Notes: generated by a model not told the origin, from the sequence alone. A DNA stretch of 64,000 nucleotides from Streptomyces longwoodensis (GCF_001514125.1 NZ_KQ948557.1:260871-324870); one strand, 5' to 3'; positions 1-9,197 are shown, counted from the stretch's first letter. Program-made: numbers and translations.

Positions 1-670
1 GCCGTGGGTCGCTGGGATGCTCCGCGACGCCGGCGGTGTTAAGAGCGTCACGGATCTCACGGCCCACCGCGATGAGCTGGCTGACATCCTGCGGCCTCAC
101 CTTCAGGCCGATCGCCGCTGCTGGCAGGACGGCATACATGGCACCGCCGAAAGCAATGTCGACGGTGACGGGTCCACGCGAGGTCTCGACTGGGATGTCG
201 GTTGCGTGGACGTGGCTGGCGACATTGGTGAAAGTCACCTCCTCGACCAGCCCTTTGCTGGTGCGCACACTCGCAGTGACGCGCCCCGAGGGCACGTCCA
301 CGACGACGTCGGTGACCCCGTCGGCGGGGGCCGGTACCCGACCCGAGGCGACGGCCCACGCTCCGAGAGCCATGGTTCCGTGTCCGCACGCGGTGGAGAA
401 GCCGTCCTTGTGCCAGAACAAGACCCCTAGATGGGCACCGGCGTCATCCGGCGGAACCAGGAATCCGCCGTACATGTCCGCGTGACCGCGCGGTTCGCTG
501 CACAGCAGGGCCCGCATCCACTGCACTTCGTCGCTGTTCATCGCTATGACGCGGCGCTGGGCGACGGTAAGCCCGTCGCCGGTCACCGCGGCCGGGCTGC
601 TGGGCACGATGCGGAAAGGCTCGCCCCCGGTGTGCCAGTCGATCGTGTCGATCGGTTCTGTTCTCTGCAT
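1..670 (-). CDS. Proline racemase family enzyme (3' end cut by window edge)
   Basis: Translating the minus strand from the ATG at 670 gives 223 uninterrupted residues running off the window. The N-terminus carries the IDWHTGGEP signature of the proline racemase / hydroxyproline epimerase / trans-3-hydroxyproline dehydratase superfamily, and the catalytic ACGHGT motif follows at Cys95. Members act on proline or hydroxyproline by proton abstraction from the alpha carbon. The second catalytic position (Cys in racemases and epimerases, Thr in 3-hydroxyproline dehydratases) lies beyond the edge, so epimerase and dehydratase cannot be separated. The start codon lies 3 nt after the livF stop, so it is the last visible gene of the importer operon. 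A second family member is at 5832-6833; the two probably handle different hydroxyproline isomers, which is inference. Confidence 0.85.
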   Translation of the reverse strand, partial: MQRTEPIDTIDWHTGGEPFRIVPSSPAAVTGDGLTVAQRRVIAMNSDEVQWMRALLCSEPRGHADMYGGFLVPPDDAGAHLGVLFWHKDGFSTACGHGTMALGAWAVASGRVPAPADGVTDVVVDVPSGRVTASVRTSKGLVEEVTFTNVASHVHATDIPVETSRGPVTVDIAFGGAMYAVLPAAAIGLKVRPQDVSQLIAVGREIRDALNTAGVAEHPSDPR

Positions 671-673
671 GTC

Positions 674-1387
674 TCACGCCCCCAGGTACGCCTCGACGAC
701 CTGCGGGTCGGTACGCAAGTCACCAGCCGGTCCGGTCAGCGTCACGCGGCCGGAGTCGATGACGTAGCCGCGGTGCGCGACCTTCAACGCGGCCCGTGCA
801 TTCTGCTCGATCAGCAGCACGGACGTGCCCGCTTCGTTGATGGAGCGGATGGCGTCCATGACCTGGGCGACGACCAGTGGCGCCAGGCCCATCGAGGGCT
901 CGTCCAGCATGATCAGCCGGGGTCCGGCGACCATCGCCCGGCCGATGGCGAGCATCTGCTGCTCACCGCCGGAAAGAGTGCCTCCCTGCTGGTGGCGGCG
1001 CTCGGCCATGCGGGGGAACAGTTCGTAGACCTGCTTGATCCGCTTGTCGACCGTGGCCGTCTCACGCACGGTATAGCCGCCGACTTGGAGATTCTCGTGC
1101 ACTGTCAGCCGAGAGAAGATGCGCCGGCCCTCGGGCACGTGCACGATTCCGCGCTCGACGATCGACCAGGGCGCGGCCGCGGTGATGTCCCTGCCGAACG
1201 CGGTGATGGTCCCGGCCCTGGATCGCACCACGCCCGAAATCGTCGAGACCGTCGTGGACTTGCCGGCCCCGTTGTTGCCGAGCAGAGCGACGATCTCTTT
1301 CTCGCCGACGCAGAGGTCCAGGCCTCTGAGGGCTTCCACCTTGCCGTAGGCGACTTCCAGGCCCTTGATGTCAAGGATCGGTTCCAT
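674..1387 (-). CDS. livF: Branched-chain amino acid-type ABC transporter ATP-binding protein LivF
   Basis: This 237-aa ABC ATPase is the expected size for LivF. It shows Walker A GNNGAGKST near residue 38, signature LSGGEQQML, and Walker B LIMLDEPSMGL followed by the switch histidine region. It would power import through the LivHM permease pair on the cytoplasmic face. Its ATG overlaps the upstream livG stop (TAATG), implying translational coupling. Because the operon ends in a racemase-family gene and sits beside a hydroxyproline catabolic operon, the cargo is probably hydroxyproline or a related imino acid rather than leucine. That substrate is inferred from context only. Confidence 0.93.
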   Translation of the reverse strand: MEPILDIKGLEVAYGKVEALRGLDLCVGEKEIVALLGNNGAGKSTTVSTISGVVRSRAGTITAFGRDITAAAPWSIVERGIVHVPEGRRIFSRLTVHENLQVGGYTVRETATVDKRIKQVYELFPRMAERRHQQGGTLSGGEQQMLAIGRAMVAGPRLIMLDEPSMGLAPLVVAQVMDAIRSINEAGTSVLLIEQNARAALKVAHRGYVIDSGRVTLTGPAGDLRTDPQVVEAYLGA

Positions 1388-2223
1388 TACCGCGCCTCCG
1401 CAATGCCGTCCGTGCCTGCTTCGGCCGCGATGCGTTCGGCCTCGGCGTGCGCTTCCTGGTCTTCGGCGCCGAGGTATGCCTCAATGACCGCCGGGTTGGA
1501 CCGGATGGCCGCGGGTGGGCCGTCGGCGATCTCCTTGCCGTAGCTCAGGACGACGATCCGTTCTGAGACCTCCATGACCAGGCCCATGTCGTGCTCGATC
1601 AGGACCACTGCGGTTCCGAGAGCGGCGATGCGCCGCATCAGGTCGAGCAGTTGGGTCTTCTCTGTGTGGTTGAGTCCGGCCGCTGGCTCATCGAGCAGGA
1701 GCATCCGCGGCTCGCGGGCCAGCGCCCTGGCGATTTCCACACGCCGTTGTTCGCCGTACGGGAGGTTGCGGATCTGCGCGGTCCGGTCGTAGTGCATGCC
1801 GACGAAGTCGAGCCAGCGGTGTGCCTCGTCGGTCGCCGCGTCCTCACTGCGCCAGTAGCGCGGTGTGTGCAGCATCGCATCGAGGGAGTTCTGTTTGATG
1901 CGGACGTGCATGCCGGCACGCACGTTGTCCAGGACGGTCAGGTCGCCGAAGAGCCGCAGGTTTTGGAACGTGCGCGCGATACCGCTGGCAGCGATCACAG
2001 CCGGCCGTTTCCCGGTGATGTCGCTGCCATTGAACGTGACCGAGCCGGAAGCCGGCTGGTAGAAGCCGGTGATGCAGTTGAAAGCGCTGGTCTTGCCGGC
2101 GCCGTTGGGGCCGATGACGGAGAGCACCTCGCCTTCCTGGACGGAGAACGTCAGGCCGTCGACGGCGCGTACCCCTCCGAACGAGACAGACATGTTCCTC
2201 ACGTCGAGGAGCACCTTGCTCAC
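1387..2223 (-). CDS. livG: Branched-chain amino acid-type ABC transporter ATP-binding protein LivG
   Basis: A 278-aa ABC ATPase of the LivG type. It has Walker A GPNGAGKT near residue 38, the long insertion typical of LivG (FQNLRLFGDLTVLDNV), an ABC signature read as LPYGEQRR (degenerate LSGGQ, usual for LivG) and Walker B LLLDEPAAGLNHTE. The C-terminus has an Ala/Glu-rich extension of about 25 residues after the normal LGAED end. It pairs with LivF as the second nucleotide-binding subunit. The start overlaps the end of livM by 4 nt (livM ends at 2220), and the stop overlaps livF, so the genes form one tightly packed operon. Confidence 0.93.
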   Translation of the reverse strand: MSKVLLDVRNMSVSFGGVRAVDGLTFSVQEGEVLSVIGPNGAGKTSAFNCITGFYQPASGSVTFNGSDITGKRPAVIAASGIARTFQNLRLFGDLTVLDNVRAGMHVRIKQNSLDAMLHTPRYWRSEDAATDEAHRWLDFVGMHYDRTAQIRNLPYGEQRRVEIARALAREPRMLLLDEPAAGLNHTEKTQLLDLMRRIAALGTAVVLIEHDMGLVMEVSERIVVLSYGKEIADGPPAAIRSNPAVIEAYLGAEDQEAHAEAERIAAEAGTDGIAEAR

Positions 2224-3320
2224 GGCCTACCTCCCTGCGATTGGCGTCCGCGCCGCCTGGGTTCACCTGTACGGCTCGGCAGCAGTCCCTGGGGGCGGAA
2301 GATCATGACGACGATCAGCAGCAGGCCGAAGACGAGATAGCGCCAGTTCTCCGCCCCGCGCAGCAGTTCGGGCAGTAGCGAGATCACCAGCGCCCCGACG
2401 ACCACGCCCGGCACCGAGCCCATGCCGCCGAGGACGACGGCCATCAGGATGAGCGCGGACCACAGGAAGTTGAAGCTCGGAGGGGAGATTGCCGTCTGGT
2501 GTGCCGCGAACAGCACGCCGGCGATTCCGCCGAAGATCGCCCCTGCGATGTAGGCGGCGAACTTCACCTTGTAGGTGTGGATGCCCATGGCCTCGGCGGC
2601 GTCCTCGTCCTCACGGACGAACCTCCACGCCCGGCCGATCCGTCCGCGCCCCAGCCGGCTGGAGAAGAGCACGGCCACGATGACAATGACCGCGGTGATC
2701 CAGTAGAGCGCGACATCGGCACGCAGTCCGAAAGCGCCGAAGTCCGGGATGCCGTACAGGCCGTTCGGCCCGCCGGTGAAGTCGAGGTTGTTCGCTGTGA
2801 TGCGGATGATCTCCCCGAAGCCCAGGGTGACGATGGCCAGGTAGTCGCTGCGCAGCCGCAGCGTCGGCCCGCCGATGACGAGCCCGCCGATGACTGCGGC
2901 GGCCACGACCACAGGGATGGTTGCGAGCAGCGGCCACCCGTACCTCGTCGACAGCAGCCCTGAGACGTATGCCCCGATCGCGAAGAAGGCGGCGTAGCCC
3001 AGGTCGAGGAGTCCGCAGTAGCCGACCACGATGTTCAGCCCGACCGCGAGCATGATGAAGATCAGCGCGTCAATCGCGATCTGGATGACGTAGGTACTGG
3101 AGTTGAGGTACGGCAGAGCAAGCGTGACTGCCGCTAGACCGAGGGCGAGCCATCTGCTCGCAAGGAGTCCGGATGCAGTTTCGGCGAGGGCCGCGCGACG
3201 GTCTGTGAAGGTTCCGACTTTGGAGCCGGCGGGCGCGACGTTCGCGGGTGCTCGCTCTTCCACGGCCCTGACATATGCCGAGGGTGCCTCCATGGTGCGC
3301 GGAGTCGACTCGTCGTTCAT
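2220..3320 (-). CDS. livM: Branched-chain amino acid-type ABC transporter permease LivM
   Basis: A 366-aa multi-spanning permease. The GYCGLLDLGYAAFFAIGAYV segment and the later EDEDAAEAMGIHTYKVKFAAY loop are hallmarks of the LivM/BPD_transp_2 family. I start it at the ATG overlapping the livH stop (TGATG at 3318-3322), giving MNDESTPRTMEAPSAY; a longer reading frame upstream only antisenses into livH sequence. About 75 N-terminal residues precede the first membrane helix (ALGLAAVTLALPYL) and are hydrophilic. The protein ends in a basic tail (EPRRRGRQSQ). With LivH it forms the membrane channel of the importer. Confidence 0.93.
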   Translation of the reverse strand: MNDESTPRTMEAPSAYVRAVEERAPANVAPAGSKVGTFTDRRAALAETASGLLASRWLALGLAAVTLALPYLNSSTYVIQIAIDALIFIMLAVGLNIVVGYCGLLDLGYAAFFAIGAYVSGLLSTRYGWPLLATIPVVVAAAVIGGLVIGGPTLRLRSDYLAIVTLGFGEIIRITANNLDFTGGPNGLYGIPDFGAFGLRADVALYWITAVIVIVAVLFSSRLGRGRIGRAWRFVREDEDAAEAMGIHTYKVKFAAYIAGAIFGGIAGVLFAAHQTAISPPSFNFLWSALILMAVVLGGMGSVPGVVVGALVISLLPELLRGAENWRYLVFGLLLIVVMIFRPQGLLPSRTGEPRRRGRQSQGGRP

Positions 3321-4219
3321 CACACACGCTCCGTGACGCGTTCGCCGAGCAGCCCGGTGGGGCGCACGGTGAGGAAGAGGATGAGGAAGCCGAACGCAAA
3401 GACATCGCGCCATTCGCTGCCGAGGTAGGCAACTGCGAACGACTCCAGCAGGCCGAGCACGACCGCTCCCAGAACGGCTCCTCGCAGGTTGCCGATTCCG
3501 CCGATGACCGCGGCAGTGAAGGCCTTGAGTCCGATGACAAACCCCATCAGGAAGTCGATCTTCCCGTAGTACGCTCCGGCCATGACTCCGGCAGCGCCAG
3601 CGAGTGCCGAGCCGATGAAGAAGGTCCGCGCGATGACCCGGTCGACGTTGACTCCCATGAGCAGGCAGGCCTTTGGATCCTGCGCGATGGCCCGCATCGC
3701 ACGTCCCGACCGGGTCTTCCTGACCAGGGTGTCCAGAGCGATCATGAGAAGGACGGCGATGGCCATCATCGCCAGCTGCGCATAGGTGATCCGCGCGCCG
3801 GCGATGTTCAGCGTGCCTCCGGTGACACCGATCTGGTAGACCTGCGGATTCGGACCGAAGGCGACTGCGATGCCGTATTCGAGGGCGAAGCTCGCGCCCA
3901 CAGCGGTGATGAGGACGGACAGCCTCGGTGCGCTGCGCAGTGGGCGGTAGGCCACCCGTTCCAGGATCACCCCGAAGGTGCCAGTGGCGGCCATCGCGGC
4001 GATCATGATGGCTATGAGGGCGATGAGTCCGCCGCCCAGTGCGCCGGCGCCGACGCTCAGCACGGTGAAGCCTGCGAAGGCGCCGAGCATGTAGATGTCA
4101 CCGTGGGCGAAGTTGAGTAGTTTGATGATCCCGTAGACCATCGAGTAGCCGAGTGCGACCAGGGCATAGAACGAGCCGACGAACAGGCCGCTGACCACGA
4201 GTTGGATGAAGTGGTGCAT
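3320..4219 (-). CDS. livH: Branched-chain amino acid-type ABC transporter permease LivH
   Basis: A 299-aa integral membrane protein of normal LivH length. It begins HHFIQLVVSGLFVGSFYALVALGYSMVYG, typical of the family, and contains the FAHGDIYMLGAF motif and the cytoplasmic RAMRAIAQDPKACLLMGVNVD coupling loop that contacts the ATPases. Roughly eight hydrophobic spans are visible. It lies 67 nt downstream of the binding-protein gene and overlaps livM by one base. Role: channel subunit for inward transport of the amino or imino acid delivered by the binding lipoprotein. Confidence 0.94.
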   Translation of the reverse strand: MHHFIQLVVSGLFVGSFYALVALGYSMVYGIIKLLNFAHGDIYMLGAFAGFTVLSVGAGALGGGLIALIAIMIAAMAATGTFGVILERVAYRPLRSAPRLSVLITAVGASFALEYGIAVAFGPNPQVYQIGVTGGTLNIAGARITYAQLAMMAIAVLLMIALDTLVRKTRSGRAMRAIAQDPKACLLMGVNVDRVIARTFFIGSALAGAAGVMAGAYYGKIDFLMGFVIGLKAFTAAVIGGIGNLRGAVLGAVVLGLLESFAVAYLGSEWRDVFAFGFLILFLTVRPTGLLGERVTERV

Positions 4220-4286
4220 GAGGGTTCCCTGGGGCTTAGGGGAAGCGGCAACACGCAGGTGACCGACCGAGGCCGGCCACCTGGCG

Positions 4287-5435
4287 TCACTTGTTCGGGA
4301 CGAAGCCGTTGTCCTTGACGACGAGGATGTCGAAGCCGCCCGCGCTCAGCGTGTGCTCGGGGGTGAACTTCAGAGGCCCGGAGAAGATCTTGAAGCCGTC
4401 GGTCTTCTCGAGGGCAGCGGTGAGGGCCTGGCCGTCGGTGGTGCCGGCCTTCTTGACCGCCTCGGCGGCGACGCGCACCGCGTCATAGGCCTGTGTCGAG
4501 TAGGGCCCGGGCTCGGAGCCGAACTTCTTCTTGTACTTCGCTACCCATGCCTGGCCGCCGGGTATGGTCTGCGGCGTCTGGGTCATCGTTGCGAACACGC
4601 CCTGGGCGTTGTGCTTGCCCGCGATCTGGATCAGTTTCGCGTCGACGGATCCGTCCGCGACCATGATCCGGCCCCGGTAGCCGGCCGCCTTGAGCTGCTT
4701 GATGAGCAGACCGCCCTCCTGGTAGTACCCGGTCCAGTAGACGAAGTCCGCCTTCGCTTTCAGCACGGCGTTGACGGCTCCGGAGTAGTCCGACTCGCCG
4801 GCGGTGACTGCCTGGTGTTCGGCAACTCGGACGCCGTCCGCCCGTAGGTTCTTGTCGGTGCGCTTGGTGATGTCGGCCGAGTAGGAGGTGTTGTCGTCGA
4901 TCAGGGCGACGCTCTTGCTGCCGCTCTCCTTGATGAACTGGGCTGCGGCTTCGGCTTGCTGTATGCCGGTGCCGTTGATCAGGAAGACGTTGTTTCGCTT
5001 CTGCGCCACGAGGTCGGCGGAGTTGGCGGCCGGAATGAGCATCGGGATGTTCGTCTTGCCGAAGATGCTGAGCGTCGGCAGGGTAGCCGAGGAGCAGTAG
5101 CCGCCGACCGAGATGTCGATGCTGGCACTGACGAGTTTGGCGGCACCTGCGGCGGCGGTCTTGGGGTCGCAGGCCTCGTCCTCGACCGTGAGCGAGAGCT
5201 TGCGGCCGTCGACTCCGCCTGCGGCGTTGATTTCGTCGACTGCGAGCTGGGCTCCGTGCTTCATGTAGGGCCCGATGGCGGCCGAGCTGCCGGTCAGGGG
5301 GGCGAGCATGCCGAGCTTGATGGTTCCGGAGTCGCTGCCGGCGGAGCCGTCCTGAGTGAGATCACCGCAAGCGGTGAGGGTGAGGCCGAGTACTACGGCA
5401 GCAGCCGCCATGGTTCCGCGACAATTGATGGTCAT
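4287..5435 (-). CDS. livK: Branched-chain amino acid-type ABC transporter substrate-binding lipoprotein
   Basis: A 382-aa periplasmic-binding-protein-like lipoprotein. I start it at the ATG at 5435 because a GGAGCAAGGC ribosome site immediately precedes it and the N-terminus becomes a lipoprotein signal (MTINCRGT, hydrophobic core, LTLTAC lipobox with Cys about residue 21). The mature part begins IKLGMLAPLTGSSAAIGPYMKHG, the type I binding fold of the LivJ/LivK (Peripla_BP_6) family. It captures substrate outside the membrane and heads the importer operon. The longer open frame upstream contains the promoter region and is not coding. Substrate is inferred as hydroxyproline from the neighbouring catabolic genes; the sequence alone does not prove it. 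Confidence 0.92.
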   Translation of the reverse strand: MTINCRGTMAAAAVVLGLTLTACGDLTQDGSAGSDSGTIKLGMLAPLTGSSAAIGPYMKHGAQLAVDEINAAGGVDGRKLSLTVEDEACDPKTAAAGAAKLVSASIDISVGGYCSSATLPTLSIFGKTNIPMLIPAANSADLVAQKRNNVFLINGTGIQQAEAAAQFIKESGSKSVALIDDNTSYSADITKRTDKNLRADGVRVAEHQAVTAGESDYSGAVNAVLKAKADFVYWTGYYQEGGLLIKQLKAAGYRGRIMVADGSVDAKLIQIAGKHNAQGVFATMTQTPQTIPGGQAWVAKYKKKFGSEPGPYSTQAYDAVRVAAEAVKKAGTTDGQALTAALEKTDGFKIFSGPLKFTPEHTLSAGGFDILVVKDNGFVPNK

Positions 5436-5689
5436 GCCTTGCTCCGTCTCGCGTGGTCTCTTGGGGACCACCGGGGAGCCGAGAGTGCTCCCCGGTCGTG
5501 ACGACGTCTCCTCCGATTGCGAGGTGTGACATGTCACAAGTGATTGCTGTTGTGCCGCGAGGGCGGCGATGGCGCTGCCATGGGTGTGCAGGCGGCTCGC
5601 CCTGTTGTTTGCTGCGCGTTGGGTGCGGACTGCGTCGACAGTCGGATCATGGGCCGTTGTGAGGCTTTGTGCGACCTTCTGTCCGGCTC

Positions 5690-5726
5690 GTGCAATGCCA
5701 CCCATCTTTAATGTGTGACATTGCAC
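5690..5726. promoter_or_regulatory. Putative operator upstream of importer operon
   Basis: Two inverted half-sites, GTGCAATGCCAC at 5690-5701 and TGTGACATTGCAC at 5714-5726, lie about 255-290 bp upstream of the binding-protein start. The second, read on the minus strand, is GTGCAATGTCACA, identical to the site at 10621-10633 upstream of the catabolic operon. The whole 5436-5831 interval has no convincing gene and presumably also holds the importer promoter. The cognate regulator is not known; the XRE-cupin protein at 12386 is the only candidate in the locus. Confidence 0.6.
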
Positions 5727-5831
5727 TGACGATAGCGGGCCGTTTCGCGAGGCGCGAGATGTGAGCGCCCTCGTGATGAATGTGTAATTTTCAGCCAGAG
5801 CATGTGGGCCACGCCGGGCGCATGCCTCTGT

Positions 5832-6833
5832 TCAGAGGGTGAAACCGGCCGGGTACGGATCCGATGGATCGAGCATGTACTGCGCAGTGCCCGTGATCCA
5901 GGCGCGGCCGGTCACAGAGGGCAGAATGCCCGGCCGATCTCCGACCGTTGTTTCTCCCAGAATGCGCCCAATGAACCGGGAGCCGATGAAGGACTCGTTG
6001 ACGAAGTCCTGACCCACGGGCAGCTGCCCGCGCGCGTGCAGCTGCGCCATCCGTGCGCTGGTGCCCGTACCGCAGGGTGACCGATCGAACCAGCCTGGGT
6101 GGATGGCCATAGCGTGCCGGGAATGTTCTGCCGTCGATCCGGGGGCTTCGAGGTAGACGTGATGGCACACGTCGATGGCCGGGTTCTCCGGGTGGGCCAC
6201 GGGGTTCTGCTTGTTGATGGCGTCCATGATGGACAGTCCTGCAGCGAGCAGTTGCTGCTTTTGCGCGCGGTCGAAGGGGATGCCGAGGTCTTCGGTGCGG
6301 ACGAAGGCGTAGAAGTTGCCGCCGTAGGCGATGTCGTAGCGCACCGCGCCGTACCCGGGGACATCGACGACCTGGTCGAGTGCGTGGCAGTAGGAGGCCA
6401 CATTCTCCAGAGTCACCGATTCGGCATGGCCGTCGCGGACTCGTACCCGGGCCCGGACCAGCCCGGCCGGCGTGTCGAGCTGCACGATGGTTTCCGGCTC
6501 GACGGCCTCGACCATTCCGGTCTCGACGAGGACTGTTGCCACGCCGATGGTCCCGTGCCCGCACATCGGCAGGCAGCCGGACACCTCGACGAAGAGCACC
6601 CCGAAGTCGGCGTCCGGCCGGGTTGAAGGCTGCAGAATCGCTCCCGACATCGATGCGTGTCCGCGCGGCTCACACATGAGCAAGGTGCGCAGGCCGTCGC
6701 GTTCCGCGACGAATCGCTGCCGTCTCTCGAACATCGTCGCCCCCGGCAGGACGCCCACGCCGCCCGTGATGACGCGGGTCGGCATGCCCTCCGTGTGCGA
6801 GTCGACGGCGTGATAGCAGACGGTCGAGCGCAT
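5832..6833 (-). CDS. 4-hydroxyproline 2-epimerase (proline racemase family)
   Basis: A 333-aa proline racemase family protein with both catalytic cysteines: Cys91 in MCGHGT and Cys254 in DRSPCGTGTSAR. Two Cys residues mark epimerase/racemase function rather than the Cys/Thr dehydratases. The N-terminal DSHTEGMPTRVITGG differs from the HTGGEP of true proline racemases and is usual in 4-hydroxyproline epimerases. Predicted reaction: trans-4-hydroxy-L-proline to cis-4-hydroxy-D-proline in the cytoplasm, the first catabolic step. The ATG lies 2 nt past the stop of the deaminase gene, making this the last gene of the operon. Remaining doubt is only substrate choice. Confidence 0.88.
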   Translation of the reverse strand: MRSTVCYHAVDSHTEGMPTRVITGGVGVLPGATMFERRQRFVAERDGLRTLLMCEPRGHASMSGAILQPSTRPDADFGVLFVEVSGCLPMCGHGTIGVATVLVETGMVEAVEPETIVQLDTPAGLVRARVRVRDGHAESVTLENVASYCHALDQVVDVPGYGAVRYDIAYGGNFYAFVRTEDLGIPFDRAQKQQLLAAGLSIMDAINKQNPVAHPENPAIDVCHHVYLEAPGSTAEHSRHAMAIHPGWFDRSPCGTGTSARMAQLHARGQLPVGQDFVNESFIGSRFIGRILGETTVGDRPGILPSVTGRAWITGTAQYMLDPSDPYPAGFTL

Positions 6834-6835
6834 GG

Positions 6836-7732
6836 TCAGCTCACCCCGGCGTCGATGAGGACCTGGGTGACGGCACGCACGGTGGCCTCCGTCTCCAGGC
6901 TGAGAGGCTGCCGCGGCGGACGGCAGATCCCGCCGCGGCGGCCGATCATCTCCTGGCCGAGCTTGATGGCCTGGACGAACTCTGTCTTGCTGTCCCAGCG
7001 CAGAACCGGGTGCAGCTGGCGGTAGAGAGGCAGCGCCGTCGCCAGGTCGCCGGCGACCGACGCGTTGTACAGCGCGAGGCAGGCCTCGGGGAACACCTGC
7101 GGGTAACCGGCGACCCAGCCCTTGGCGCCGGCGAGGCCCACCTCCAGGAGGGTGTCGTCGGTTCCGATCATGAGATCGAGGCCGGGCGCGAGTTCGGAGA
7201 TCTCGTAGCAGCGCCGCACGTCACCGGAGAATTCCTTGACGCCGACGATCAGACCTTCGGCGTGCAGCTTGGCCAGCAGCTCCGGGCGCAGGTCGACCTT
7301 GGTGTCGATGGGGTTGTTGTAGGCGGTGACGGGCAGGCCGACCGAGGCGACCAGCTCGAAGTGCTCGAGGACTGCGCGGTCGTCGGCACGGTAGGCGTTG
7401 GGCGGCAGGCACATGACGGCCTGGCAGCCCGCGTCCTTGGCGAACTGGGCGTGCCGCTTGGCCTCGGTCCCGCTGTAAGCGCCGACGCCGGGCATGACGG
7501 TGAATCCGTCGGGAGCGTTCGCTATGGCCGTCTCCACGACGCGGTCGCGCTCCTCGTACGTCAGCGTCTGGTACTCACCCAGCGAGCCGTTCGGCGCGAC
7601 GCCGTGCAGTCCCTGTTCGGCGAGCCAGGCGACGTTGTCGCCGTAGGCGGCGAAGTCGACCGTGAGGTCGTCGTTGAAGGGCAGGCTGGTCGCGACGATG
7701 ACGCCGTGCCAGGGCTTGCGGGTCTCGTTCAT
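6836..7732 (-). CDS. DapA-family protein, predicted pyrroline-4-hydroxy-2-carboxylate deaminase
   Basis: A 298-aa dihydrodipicolinate synthase / N-acetylneuraminate lyase family enzyme. The catalytic Tyr is at about 138 (VTAYNNP) and the Schiff-base Lys at about 166 (GLIVGVKEFSGD); NGSLGEYQTLT replaces the GTTGE loop of DapA. In hydroxyproline clusters this family deaminates delta1-pyrroline-4-hydroxy-2-carboxylate to alpha-ketoglutarate semialdehyde and ammonia. The ATG at 7732 is preferred over the TTG just before it because AAGGAG sits at the right distance. It lies between the dehydrogenase and epimerase genes, which supports the assignment over true lysine biosynthesis. Confidence 0.85.
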   Translation of the reverse strand: MNETRKPWHGVIVATSLPFNDDLTVDFAAYGDNVAWLAEQGLHGVAPNGSLGEYQTLTYEERDRVVETAIANAPDGFTVMPGVGAYSGTEAKRHAQFAKDAGCQAVMCLPPNAYRADDRAVLEHFELVASVGLPVTAYNNPIDTKVDLRPELLAKLHAEGLIVGVKEFSGDVRRCYEISELAPGLDLMIGTDDTLLEVGLAGAKGWVAGYPQVFPEACLALYNASVAGDLATALPLYRQLHPVLRWDSKTEFVQAIKLGQEMIGRRGGICRPPRQPLSLETEATVRAVTQVLIDAGVS

Positions 7733-7757
7733 CAATGCTCCTTGTCGGTTTTCACTG

Positions 7758-9197
7758 TCATTCGTGCGATGTCGACGGTTGTTCGTCGAGCCGGGCGAGG
7801 GCCCCGAGAGTGACGGGGGTCGCCACGATCCGTTCCGCGGGCGTGTATGCCCGCTCGTGTGAGGTGAGGCAGTGCACGGCTGGCCCGCACATCCGTCCCT
7901 GGCACCAGCCCATGCCGGCCCGGGTCAGTTGTTTGACCTGCCGGTGGTCCTGGGCACCGCCGTCGGAGCAGGCAGACCGGACCGTAGCTGCCGAGACCTC
8001 CTCGCAGCGGCAGACGACGGTGTCGTCGGTCAGCCACGAAGACCATGCTGGAGGAACCGGATGAGCGAGGCCTAGCGCCCGGCCGAAGGCGCGCTGACTG
8101 GCCACTGCGGCACGGACCGCAGCCAGGCGCTGTCTGCCCAGCACCGGGGGAGCGCCTATGTCGGCAAGGATGGACTCGGCGGCAAGGCGGCCTTCGCTTA
8201 CCGCGAGTGCCGCCCCGCCCACGCCGCATGCCTCGCCTGCAACATAGACACCTGTGACGGAGGTGCGCTGGCCACCGTCGACGGCGATGACCGAGTTACC
8301 GTCTGCCGAGGTGGTCAGCGCGCAGCCCAAGGGGATGAGCAGGTCAAGCTGTGGTACGAATCCCCAGCCGACACCGACGGCATCGACGTCAATTCGCCGT
8401 TCCGTTGCCGGACGCGGTCGGCCGTCGGATGTCAGCGACGCAATCCGGACCGATGTGACCCGGGCCCCGCCTTCGGCGCTGATGATCGCCGTACGCGGCC
8501 GGATCGGGATCCGGTGGCGGGCGAGTGCAGCAGCGTATCCGGCGGCCTCCAGCCATTTGCCGGGGTTACGCAGCAGAGGGCCAGGATGGCGCAGCCAGCC
8601 TGTTGGACGGGCTGCCTCGCACACCGTGACCACTTGGACTCCGCGTGCCGCGAGGCCAGCCGCCACCGGCAGCAGGAACGGCCCGGTGCCCCCCAGTACC
8701 ACGCGGCTGCCGGCCGCGACCCCGCCACCTTTGAGGAGTGCCTGGAGGCCTCCGATGGTGAGCACACCCGGCAGGTCCCAGCCGGGGAAGGGCAGCTGCC
8801 GGTCATAGGCCCCCGTCGCTACACAGATTCTGGGCGCGCGCAGAATGGTGGCGGCTTCTCGGGGTGCGTCACGCCGGTCGACCATGTGGATTGCAAAGCC
8901 GTCGCCGTCCCGGACCACGGACCACACATGGTGCGCCAGACGCAGTTCCAGCCGTCCTGCCGCCTGGCCCGCCGCCAGGGCGTCACACAGGGTGCGGTAC
9001 TGGCGCAGACCGTGGTGCAGATCCTTGGTGGGGATTGCCGAGCGCGCGTGCTCTGGCGGGTGCCGCCAGAACTGGCCGCCGACAGCGGTTCCGGAGTCCA
9101 CCAGCACGACGCGCAGTCCACCAGCTGCGGCCGCGGCCGCAGCGGCCATGCCGGCCGGTCCGGCGCCGACAACGACGAGGTCAAGTAGCTCACTCAT
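7758..9197 (-). CDS. D-hydroxyproline dehydrogenase FAD/NAD(P) subunit (HcnB/OoxA-like)
   Basis: A 479-aa pyridine nucleotide-disulfide oxidoreductase-like flavoprotein. The FAD-binding VVGAGPAGMAAAAA is at the N-terminus, a second dinucleotide fold VVLGGTGPFLLP is mid-protein, and a C-terminal BFD-like [2Fe-2S] segment has the cysteine pattern CRCEE ... GWCQGRMC. This architecture is that of the large subunit of octopine/nopaline oxidase, hydrogen cyanide synthase HcnB and the heteromeric D-hydroxyproline dehydrogenase. The ATG at 9197 has a good GGAGG spacing and overlaps the end of the small iron-sulfur subunit by 8 nt; a GTG at 9203 is an alternative. Confidence 0.87.
   Translation of the reverse strand: MSELLDLVVVGAGPAGMAAAAAAAAGGLRVVLVDSGTAVGGQFWRHPPEHARSAIPTKDLHHGLRQYRTLCDALAAGQAAGRLELRLAHHVWSVVRDGDGFAIHMVDRRDAPREAATILRAPRICVATGAYDRQLPFPGWDLPGVLTIGGLQALLKGGGVAAGSRVVLGGTGPFLLPVAAGLAARGVQVVTVCEAARPTGWLRHPGPLLRNPGKWLEAAGYAAALARHRIPIRPRTAIISAEGGARVTSVRIASLTSDGRPRPATERRIDVDAVGVGWGFVPQLDLLIPLGCALTTSADGNSVIAVDGGQRTSVTGVYVAGEACGVGGAALAVSEGRLAAESILADIGAPPVLGRQRLAAVRAAVASQRAFGRALGLAHPVPPAWSSWLTDDTVVCRCEEVSAATVRSACSDGGAQDHRQVKQLTRAGMGWCQGRMCGPAVHCLTSHERAYTPAERIVATPVTLGALARLDEQPSTSHE

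Noticed and set aside
4287..5726. A longer (479-aa) version of the binding lipoprotein.
   Set aside because: The extra 97 residues remove the lipoprotein signal from the N-terminus and cover the promoter/operator region; the ATG at 5435 has a ribosome site.
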